Origin: Membranipora membranacea
Taxonomy: Eukaryota; Bryozoa; Gymnolaemata; Cheilostomatida; Membraniporidae
NCBI GenBank assembly: GCA_914767715.1
Contig: OU612068.1
Coordinates: forward strand, 15,748,001-15,812,000
Direction of reading: 5' to 3'
DNA: 64,000 nt
Shown here: positions 50,022 through 62,000 of the stretch, one piece after another
How positions within the stretch are numbered: the stretch's first letter is position 1
Layout: every line of letters starts with the position of its first letter
Translations under genes and position numbers: made by a program
The notes under the pieces: generated by a model
What the model was told of the DNA's origin: nothing
The model's database searches: none
The model's input: only the letters and a program-made list of their open reading frames with translations

Positions 50022-53000
50022 GCGGCCACATCTAGTTGCCAAGTCCAAAGACCGCCGATATCTGTTGGCTCTGGTTCAAGTATTGAGTTGAATATGGCTT
50101 TGCCCTCATTACGTAGTAAATTCTAATTAAACCACACAAGTGACCCCACAGGATGTTTGGCAACTTTTATTTATGTTCACCAAGTGTTATCGTCAAGTAG
50201 AATTATTACGTATCAACTAGAAATCTGTCAATAACAGCATCTTGAAAGTATTTTAGTACCTTTGCTTGCCTTCCGTTTTAACTGTTCTAAGAATTTGACC
50301 AACAAACTGCTGTGACAAGTAAGGACACTTGAATATCTCTGCTACAGTTTTTGTGTCACATAGGACCACTGGCAGGCATGTTCTTTATATCGCAGAGTAA
50401 GGATGATTATATGCTTACTCTTGTGTTAATATGTGACAACCTCCATAACAACCATGCGTTGTGCATGTTACAGTGTGGAATAATACACTGTGTTTGTTCT
50501 GTTGTAGTTTATAGACCCACACAAGTTTAAAGCTCATACATACAGTAGCCCTACATTCTGTGACCATTGCGGATCTCTGCTGGCTGGTCTGGTTCATCAA
50601 GGTGTTAAATGTACAGGTAAGATTTATCCCTCTCGAGCAAAGTTATGGCTTATCTGAGCGCTCATGCTGATTTGAAGGTATTAGCGCCTCCAACCTAAGC
50701 ACAGGATTGAAACAGGATGTTTCACAACTGAGGAGCTGCATCCCTTGAGAGAATATCTCAGAGAGGCAGCCTTAAATTATTCCTGTATTGGCGCTGATTA
50801 ATATTCCTGCACCACTGTTGTTGAGAGGATACTAAAACCTCTGCTTCCTGATTGCAGATTATTGGGTTTCAACTAAAATTTTCCTAAGATTAAAACCTGT
50901 CATCTTTCTTTTGTCACGGTCTTATCTTTTCCAGTCTTTCAATTGTGCCAATTCATTTGCTGAGTTGCTAGAGCCCTGTTGCATGGTGAAGGAAAAAATC
51001 TCTGGCCACTCGTGTTTCTTCCTTGGTAACATAGTGAATGAAATTTACTGATAATATTATTGAACCGAACCCTCCTGTTTTGCAACCAGGAAGCAGATGT
51101 CACAGCATAACCCCTCCTTCAATCAAAATATCCAATGTGACTTCATCATTACATGATTAACAACTTACTCATGGGCTGACTTGCTAATGCTAGGGTAAAG
51201 CTGATAATGGTTCAAATCATTAAAAACCAACAGGATTGGTTACAATACAATGTATAATTCACACTTCTGCCTTTACAGTTAAAATCTAGATCAGAAAAAG
51301 CTTGTCACACTTGCATCAAACTAATTATCGCCAATTATGAAGATATCCCGGTCAACTGCCAAGAGGCTATTTCAAACTTTGACTTCCTTAATAGTTGCAC
51401 TGTTGACAACAAAAAGCCTGTCCCCAGCGGTCAAACTGACATTGATTTTAGCGCTTTGTACAGGATAGGTGGCAGCTTCAATCTTTTGAACTTCTGTTTT
51501 TAAATTTCAATTCAGATAAGGTACAGCAACAGTCTGTTCAACTTCAGTTAAAAAAAGATCTGATTCAAAAGCTGTGACAGCCTGTAGCGCTCCAGTCGAA
51601 ATAATAACGTTGTATCCCCAATTTAATAATGGGTAAGGGCATTTATTATGTGATAGCAGTTACTGCTATCACATAATAAAAGCCCTTTTAAATAAAAAAT
51701 AAAGTAGCATTGCTCTGAAGAAGGGCGATCAGCGTTAAGTTGTAGTGACTTTTGAGGCAAAGCATTATGTCTGATATTTCTTATCAGTATTCCTAGAATG
51801 GTGCCAGCGTATTGTGCTTTCGTGCTGTGATACCAGCAAATATAGCATACTTAGCAACTTTGGTTTACCAGTGAACTGACATGGGGAGTTCATTGGAACT
51901 ATTTAGTATTTTATCCTTTCCTTGGTGATAATAACACGAGGATGTGCTGTGATGACACTTGCTATTAGATATGTGATGACATCCTGTAAAAATAGATACC
52001 ATTTGCACGAAGTAAACAGAGTTTATCAATACTTACATGCTGTGATGATGCTGAGGACCGTAAAGCCAGCATTGTCTAGCATGTATGGTGTTATAAAGTC
52101 AAAGGGCTTGCTAGCTGGCTTTGGTCCCAGGACAAAAACCCATCTATATGAAAAAGAAACCAAGATGTTACATGAATAACATATGTTCACAGAGTAAGGA
52201 TATATCTCTACTCTGTGATATGTTACTGACAGTGCAGTCAGAGACAGGGTATTTTGTATTTACTGTCTATGGAGAAGTGTTATTCGAGGATTCTGTCCGC
52301 TAAATGTCATTAAACTGATTTACTTGCATGGCAGATATCCCTCAGGGTGAAATATCGGCTACTACTATCTTCTCCTTATGTCTAATTGATGTCTCTTGAA
52401 AGGTTATTAGTTGGGAGAAAATGCCTTCATACATCATTTATGGTGCCTGTCTTAATTTACAGCCATCGCACCGTTCTGTTATCGAATTTATTGCAATGTA
52501 GGCAAATATATAGGTCTTTCATGTATGCAACATTTATAGATAGGCGATTTTAAGATCGTAATACAGATAACGAAGGACTTTCACCGCGTAGCTCAAGCAG
52601 CCTTGAGCTGTGTGCTTTAGTGAGCTTTTGATATATAGCCTGATGTATATCAAAAGTTTATATTATATATCTTTTATTATATGAATATGTTGTCAAGTCA
52701 CGCTCAACATGTTTTCTCTCCTTTCGCTGTTTTTAGGTTTTCATTATTATAAACGAATCATTCATTTTGTGATAGCTATGCACTATTGTGAGAGGTCAAA
52801 GTTGGATATCATCACTCTCTGCTACATAATAAATATATTCAAATTTATTTCATCATCATTACCTTTGATACAAATTTTCAAGGAGGACACAAACTGCTCC
52901 TTGCATTAAAAAATAATAATGCTATGATAATGACATCGACTATAGTATAACAATAGAAGGCTATGACATAGTCTTCCATTGTTATAATTTGTCAACAATA

Positions 53001-56000
53001 TTTTTAATATTGTCAAATCATGGCTTATAATTGTTTCATATTTGTAGTTTGTGATTTGAACATACATAAGAAATGTGAGAAATCCGTACCCAAGCTATGT
53101 GGCGTGGACCACACAGAACGAAGAGGAAGGATACATCTGGAGATTTGTCATGACGGTTCACGCCTCACCATAAAAGGTACTAATCAATAATCTCAATGAA
53201 ACTGACTAGTATCAAGCTGCTCAGTCAAGATGTATATGTCGATGTAAATACTAAATATATCATGTTGTATCAACTTTGTATTTAAATGATGTATGATACA
53301 CTGAATATGCATGAAGGCCACAGTTATTATCAGTAAATTTCTTGGCTGATTTGGCCAATTTATTTATCTATGAGTGTATGATTGTGGTATATTGTGGTAT
53401 ATTGACTTATGGTCTCAGTAATTGGAATGTCCTGTCAAGAGTCTGAGAGGAGAATATGATTGTGAGGAGTAGGAGTTCAAATAGTGAACCATCGACAACT
53501 AATATTACACCTGAGAAAAGTCCTACTGTAGCATACTCAAGAGTGATATAGTCGTTGACTAGCAGCATCAGAATCCTGTTACGCTGACTTTGCTCAGAGT
53601 CTTATATAGAAAGTTATAATTAGCTTTCTGTAGTTGATGGTCATCACTCAAGGGCAACAAGGACAAACTTGTTGCTAGACGCACAACATCTGGGATAACA
53701 ATGCAGCTCATGGCCTTCAACATGCAAGGTCATGTAATCTATGAATAAGTGCATATTCAGCACTGCCAAATTGCTAAAACGAGAAGAAATGCCTCGTTCA
53801 CTATTACACAGCATAGCGTCATGCTAAATATGGGGGGGGGAATAGGGCAAGTGTTCGTGGCGGAAACCTATTAAAAACTGAACAATACAATCATTTATCT
53901 CTATCCTAGACATTTCACTGCTGTGTCAGTCGTACTTTGTGCAATGAACTTTACTTTGACGTACGAATATGTAAATGAATAGCTGCTGTTACCCTAAAAT
54001 ATTTCCGTTTGTTCAACTGCAACGAGAAGTGTTACCAATAACCAGAGGGCTGTAATGTGTTGTTATCGATGACACTGAGATTGACTGCTGCTTTTAGTCG
54101 GTAGTTTATGAAATGTCGCGACTCTGACATTATCAGAATGGCACAGGAGCGTACTTAGAGGCCTCCCAGGCATCTCGACGTGTGACACACGCTGATTATT
54201 CTACGTACTAGACTCATATTTTGCTGCCGCCGCGCTATATCGGGCACGCTACAGGGCCAGCCTCAAGCAAGCAGGAGAGCAGCATTATATCGTATTTTGT
54301 TTTCAATTAAATATTTCTTTATAGAAAGTTTGTTTGATATTGTGCTTTTACATTTCATACACAGTAGTCTGAACAATGATGCTATGTGATCGCCGTGGTG
54401 TGACAGCCCAGATAATTGTAGGCTGAAGATATTAGGCGTATAACAGGGAGGATTGACATTGCTCTTCATTGATCATGATATTGTGGGTGAATGCTGAGAT
54501 ATTGATTGTTAGAATATGAAATGAAATCTATATCTGTATCATTGCTATTATAATAAAATTAAAACTCTCCAGGCTGTCGCATAGGTCATCACCATCATAG
54601 TAATGTGACTTGGTGACAAAATGTAAACTCAATTAGCAAGCGATACTTTTCAACATGACTCCGATATCAGGGTATTGCGTATATTTATGGGGCCCAGCAA
54701 TCGGAACAGGGGTCTGATTTTCCTCCAATATGTACAAGCTGTCAAAGCTGAAGTAGAACAACCAGTACCGCCAGTCAGCCGTGTTTGTGCTCAGATTGAC
54801 CATTAAATGCTCCTGTTCATCTGCTATAAAAATCTCCCCCACTCCAATCAGGAGATGAGCCCCTAAATAAAACACTTGACATATATGTGAATAACATATT
54901 ATCACAGAGTAAAAGGATATATCTTTACCCTGTGATATTATTCTAGAGGAAGAGTAAAGTGGGGTGCACTTGTATCCATATGCAGCCAGTATTTGGCCGA
55001 AATACTTACCTGTATATTATCTATTCATATTGTATATAAATATTTATAACTTATTTGCTATATTATTGTGACGATAGACTGGAAGAAATTGTTTAACATA
55101 TCACATGAGATGTTATCTGAATCCCGTGGGCTATAATAATGTGATTACACATTGTGTGCACAATTCTGCACAATTCTGCACAATTCTGCACAATTCTGCA
55201 CAATTCTGCACAATTCTGCACAATTCTGCACAATTCTGCACAATTCTGCACAATTCTCTAAAGAAAAGAGCTTTATGGATTACTGGGTCACATGACTAAT
55301 GATCCGCTCATGTAGATTTTTACATCAGTATTAAAATGAGGAGCTGTCTACAATATGTCTTGTATTGTATGTACATAAGGAGTTGGAAGACTTCCAACTC
55401 CTTCATATAACATACAAATTTCCTTGCTCCACTGATGAACACTGCTGTGATATACTTTGCACTATTTCGGACTTTCCATATTTTTAGCTGTGTATAATAA
55501 TATCGAGCCCAGATATTTATGGTAATGTGATCCTTTTGCAGTGAGCTGTATTTTTTAGCTTTGTGTGTCTTTTTCTCCTTCTCTTAGTATTTTTTAAGAA
55601 TAACTATAGAACCATCCACTGCTAGTTATAATTTATATTATAATGGTGACCAGCCGTAGGGAGTTACCGAAGTTGAATAGGACTCTCGCAGTTTCAGTCA
55701 GTTTTCCGAAATCTAGATATACCCCCGTAGATTTACCTAATACCACCTCCTAAATTTTCTGGAACGGGTCTAATTTTTACCCTTGGCCACCTAGACAGAT
55801 AAGGTTTTTACCAAATCTTACCCTAGTTAATTTCAAGTGCGTCATATAACTTTGTGACTCATTCAGTCTTCAGAATGTGAAGTTTCACTGTTTCACCGAA
55901 CCTCGCAACTGTTTTCAGAGCCTGTCTTGCGGAATCAATATTAAGGCTGATGAGATAAAAACTATAAATGTTAAATGGAGAGACTTCAACTCTGAGCCGT

Positions 56001-59000
56001 ATTTTTCAACCCATAGCGTAATGGCAGTAGCATGGACAATTGGGTTACATCATAATATTGCATGTAATATATTTTATTGCCAGTATATAGAAGTTGCAGT
56101 GATAATAATACGCAAGGAAGGAATCAATCTTGATTTTCTTCACATTGCATGTACTTTGGTATTATAGCGTGTGACCGATTTCAAAGCTAGGATTACGTGC
56201 CCACCTTTGCGTAGTTGTAGAAATGAATTATATTACTTACCATTATGAATAATCATCTAAAAGAGAGAAAATATGTAAATTATTGATGTATTCATGTCAT
56301 AAAGCAGCTAATTAATGTCAGCCCCTTCTTTTTCTCCTGTTTTGAGTGGAGATAATTACATGCACCACTATCGATAGATTAGTGGGTGTATTGGTGCAAT
56401 GTAACACACACATGTCCCTCATCAATTTTCCCAGGCCAATGGTCTGCGTCTACAATAATGTCTTGTTACCCCCATTTAATTCAAAATTTTACCATTAATC
56501 GAGTTAGATAATTATTTAGTTTAATTACACACTTACCTGCTGCGCTTATATTGTTACAGTCGTCAAAGCAAGGAACCTCATACCTATGGACCCTAATGGA
56601 CTGGCCGATCCTTATGTGAAGCTTAAGCTTATAGACTCTGCCACTAATGTGTCTAAACATATACACAGCAGCAAGTATAAAACCAAAACCATCAAGGCTT
56701 CACTCAACCCGGAGTGGAACGAAGAGTTTGAATTGTAAGTACTTTCATCATGCATTCATGATTAAAAAACAAAAATTAAAAAATCAGATGTCTTATCACT
56801 CGCCTATCCCGAGGCATGGGCGGCGAAATAAATGTGCCTTATTGGCGAGGCCGCAATATCTGCGCCAATTTGCTCTCTGTTTGCAGGCAGGTTGGAGCAC
56901 ACCTGGGGGCCAACCAATCCCCAGTAGAAGATGGTCTGCAGTGGGATTTGAACCCACGACCTTCAACACTTGCGTGTTGAAGTCCGGCGCTCTAACCAAC
57001 TGAGCCATCTCCTACTCCTTTCATGCAAGCTTGGGAGTTGTTGTCTTTGAAACATCTGGGCCCGGCCAACAGCAATAACAAATTTCAGACACCAGTCTAT
57101 AAATTATAGTGTTAATCCATTTTATTGGTCAGGAATATTGCCAATCCAGTCACAGAATTTTCTATGGCTTATTTATGTATACTTTAGCTGACATACAAGT
57201 TTGACTACAATCTAGTAGTATTCTCCTCAAATGTGGTTTCTTACTTGGCGCACACAGTTAATAGATGATTATATTGCCTAACGCTAGATGAATACTGTTT
57301 ACTTCCTTCTGGATCAAAACACTGTTGATGTTTTCCAAATTTCAACCTGTAACATCATCAATTTTTATCTCAAGTTTCACTCTTGAATGCTCCGAGTGCC
57401 TAACATACATTTATCGTTGTCTCTAGAGTTGCCACGGAGAAAGATAAAGCATCTCGGATAAGTGTAGAAGTCTGGGACTGGGATCGCACATCTCGTAATG
57501 ATTTTATGGGCTCTCTGTCATTTGGAGTGTCTGAACTGCTCAAAGGGCCAGATGACTCAAGAGGATGGTATAAGCTGCTCAACCAAGAGGAAGGTTCGAT
57601 AATACTACTGTTGTGTATAACGTTTACTTGACTTAGTTTTAAAAAAAGGTTTAGTAGCTTACATTCAGCCCTTAGCAATAAACGCATCGTTTTTGATGAT
57701 ATAGGTAAGAGTAGGATAGGTGGAAGACGGGAAGTATGTTTTAATATGCTGAATGATTTAACTATGCCATACATATACTTTTTGGAAGATATGTCACAGT
57801 CCAAACAAGATTTCATAAACTTTACCTGTAGCGGCATATCACAAGCATACACGTTACACATATAATTTGTTTTGTTTTTTTGTTACTTACAATTACATTG
57901 TATGTCGTTCATTTGTCTTCGTTGTGTTTTTGACCCCCAATGGAAAAAATTCCTCGAAATGATGGTTTATTTTTTTATGTGATCAGCTCATATTTATAAG
58001 TGTATGAGTTCTGCCAAATCTTTGTTTTGTTTTATACTTTTTTGACAATTTAGTTTCTCTTATATTTATCTTTAGGAAAGTACTACAATGTTCCTGCTGT
58101 GGATGATATTTCTGTCAGCATCGCCGAACTCAGGAAAAAATATGAGGTAAATAACACTCCATAAGTACATGTGTATGTGTGAAGATCTCATGTCTGAAAA
58201 TGGCATCCCTAGGCGGGTGTCAGCATGAATACTGTCCAACAGATATGTCTACCCTTTAAACGCCCTTGATTTGGTAACCAGTTGATAATGCTACATAAAA
58301 AAATGCTGCTGCTGAAATGACCAAAAATATATAATATCATAAAAAGATTGATTGGCCTATTAATGTAGTGTCTCGAGGGGATCTTTTCGGTGAGCTACAC
58401 AATCATCACCTTTTATATATTATGCTTAGCAGCGAAATTTCTGAAATAATACTGAACCTTGTCTCTATGTGTCGTGCACCTCTACCCTGCTCGGACACCA
58501 AATTTGTCGCTACATTTCCTATTTAACAGCATGGCACTCATAATATTACCTTTGTCTTACTATGAAGCTTGGCTTGATGTTATTACAGAAAATAAGTTTT
58601 GTGGAACCAAGAAATGGCCACTGTATGCAAAGTGCAAATGTAAAGTATGACTATATCTGGCTCAAGCACTGATTAACTTAAAAACTGGTGATTGCTGACT
58701 TTATTAGAGGATATGGTTTAGATTTAATTCAAGTGGCAGTTGCTGCTTTCTATTTACTAAATTGAGACAGAAAACACTGAAACTGGTCAGCGATCATCTA
58801 TGTTTGTTTCTTTTAATCTACGTGTCGAGCTAAATTAGCATAATGGAGTGATACTGAATTATCTATGCGTGATTAAAAAACTTTGGTGGTAATTTCACCT
58901 ATCAGGAAATAGGCGGTCAATTTAAGGCTGACCCGTTGATATGGCTCTCGTGCCACCTAATCTTGTGCTAGGTGGTTTGAGGAACATATCAGGATCCATT

Positions 59001-62000
59001 TCTATCATTCTTAGAGATTTCTGTCTTTTGCACCACTGAAAATTCTGGCTTTGGCTTCTCAAGTAACTCACAAACAGCTCCTTGATTAGAGGTGGAGGAT
59101 TATAGACAATGATAATACTAGTCAATGCACTTTGCAGGATTTGCTTGGATTTTTCCTCTCATTACTTCTACATTAATCTTACTTCATATAGCCTAAGGGT
59201 GTAATAATACACATTGTTTGACCTTTTGTCAGTGTCATGAATGAACGCCCTTATTCAAAATGAAAAAAATTCTGGCTGAGATTTTCTTCACTACATGGCA
59301 GCAGGGATGGCAGTGAATATCTCTGCTCATGGGTATCGCCCAAACATGAGGCTACTTTTCCCAGAGTCTGACTGGAAAACTCTCATAACTTGAGCAATAT
59401 AGTAGTTGGCATGAATAGAAATCAATAGATATTGCAGTTTTAGTGCTTCCCTTTATAACTTATAATATCTAAGAGGCAGACAACTCCAGCAAGAACCTGC
59501 ATTGTTCTCAGACTTTTCTCCTCCGGAGGCCGTCGGGCAAAAGTCTGGGGGCTCAGACTATGATAATACCTGACTAATGCTAAGATCTTCCTAAATACAA
59601 CTAACTAACACATATTCATCAGGAGTTGTACATAGAGCATGGCCCTTAACCACTAAAAAAAGAGCATGCCAACAACACAAATTTGACGAATATTTCACAG
59701 AGATTTGGGTCAATCTCTTACAAGGTCCAGAATATTGCATTGTGGGATACTCTTGTCCTGGCTTTTATCCATAATATATACCTGTTTAACAGGGATGGGG
59801 AGAATTTTTGTTCTTTCTTGAAAGCATAACTGCCTGTCCTCATCTCATCCCAACCCACATACTTCTATTATTAACCTGGTTTTATAAACAGTCAGAGAAA
59901 TCTGCCCTTCAGCCGTCGTCATCAGGCGGCGGTGGTGGTGAGGGGTTAGACCAGGTGGATTACCTAAAAGATGTAAGTCTTTTCTATGCCTTATTATGAT
60001 TATATAGTGATAGTGATAATGAGTGTCAGTCCTATTATCAGATCTATCCAAACCCAAGAGAATGCTCCCGATAGTAATCGATGTTAAACATCACCCAGCG
60101 TATGTGATATAATAATTATGAAAATGAGTGTTAGAAATTTCGGTGTGGCTTCAATCTGATATAATTCTAATCAAAAAAGTTTTGACTCGCTATCCAGTCC
60201 TTGCTAATGCAATAAAAAAAAGCTAGGTTATGGTTCGATAAACTGAGACAATGCCTTTGATTTTGATGAGCTTGAAGATCGAAGATCAGTTGGATTTCCT
60301 GAGATTGTAGCTTTTGAAGCAACACCAACCATCCAACAAACCTAATCTCGTTCTCCTATCTGTATTAATCTTGTGTTTGTATACCCGTATTATGATTTGT
60401 GCCAGTCTGTCCACTGCTTGCTTCTGTGAGTGACATTATAATATACCAGACATGATTTCCTGCCAACCTCCCTACCGCTGTGTAGTAAAGGTCACCAAGT
60501 TAATAAACAGAACATAACACCAGGGAGGGTGGGGCACCCCGCCACCCTCCCTGATTGCACTCATCTTAGAATCTAGTCCATGCAGCTGTTTATTGCCTCC
60601 TCTGTTTTCTTTTTGGTATAACGTGTTCTAGCTTCTAAAACGACATCTTGTACAATGCTGTTATGTAGATATTTTTAATGATTGAGGCTTCCAAGTGCTT
60701 CATAAAGTTATGTTGCCTCAACATCGTTCTAGCTTTAAATGTTGCGTTTCTCAGAGAATTTCAAGTAACAATCCACAGTGAAGATCAAAAAAACGATTGA
60801 GGACAGTTGAAAGAGATCTAACTACTGTGCTATAGAACTTCCAGTATTTGAAGCTGAGATAATAATATAAATGGTTAATTGCTATGAAAATAATAAGGAA
60901 ACCATTCTTTGCATGTGATACCACCAAGGAGCTATTACTCCTTGATACCACATTGATGTAAATTTCCAAGACTTCTCATCAAGGGCTATAATTAGCACCA
61001 GCCCAGAAGTGAGATCAATCTGACTGCTGTCTTTTATGTTTTAGGAAAAGTCCTTACAAGAGCAAAATTCTAACATCGTCAGGAAGGAGAAGAAGTATTA
61101 CCAGAACCTACCACATATTGAGGATTTTAACTTTCTCGCAGTGCTTGGAAGAGGCAGCTTTGGAAAGGTACCATAATAAAATCTGTATTAAGAGTTTAAT
61201 ATTTCAAAATCGATCCAAAGATTAACTAGACAATTGTTTGACTTTATACCTTATAACTTCAGACAATCTGCAAGCTGGTTACCTGGTATGGTAAATTTGC
61301 TATGTCCGATATACACACATGGCTGACAAGAAAAACTACTCCATCCATACGCAGAACCTTTCATAATGGTGATGATGACATTAACGTTATTGTTGAAATC
61401 CATTCAAAACATGCGTTGAGAAGACAATACACATCGTATAAGAAAGCGTCAGACAAATTAGAAAAATAAAAATACCATCTATTCTAAAATGAAGTACTGT
61501 TATGCATGATGTGAGTTCTCTTTCTTACGCATCAGGTGATGTTGGGCGAGTTGAAGTCCAGTGGAGATGTATTCGCTGTCAAAATGCTGAAGAAGGATGT
61601 GATTATACAGGATGATGATGTTGAGGCAGCAATCACCGAGCGTAATGTGCTCACTTACGGCAGCTGTCCCTTTCTTGTTGAGCTACACTCTAGTTTTCAG
61701 ACCCCTGTAAGTACTTTATTGATTGATTTGTTAGCTATCACATGTTGCATGTTGCAATAAAAGTTGCATATACTTTGTCATAAATAGAGCTTGTTACTAG
61801 TGTATGGAACTTTGGTTTTAAAAAAGAAATTCATTAAGTGTGATGTACATTTGCCTAAAAAAACAAACTTACTTGACGATATCTGGTGTATCGAATCAGA
61901 AGTGTTCAATATTCAGACCAGAAAACCAGGGATTGGTGTATTGGCTTTGATGAAAGATAAAAAGGACGACCATGTCTACCAGGGCTTGATATTTCATAAG

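Noticed and set aside
55161-55257. CRISPR-like array
   Set aside because: Units are 10 bp with no spacers, in an animal intron; it is a minisatellite.
56796-57008. Open frame of 70 codons (reads [10 protein letters not shown]..)
   Set aside because: It is a translation of the tRNA-derived SINE, not a protein.
56930-57010. tRNA gene on the minus strand
   Set aside because: The B-box is good, but the acceptor and anticodon stems do not pair and the anticodon region is replaced by a hairpin; it is a SINE head.
57400-57861. 153-codon minus-strand open frame
   Set aside because: It is the antisense of the PKC C2 exon at 57427-57593 with flanking intron.
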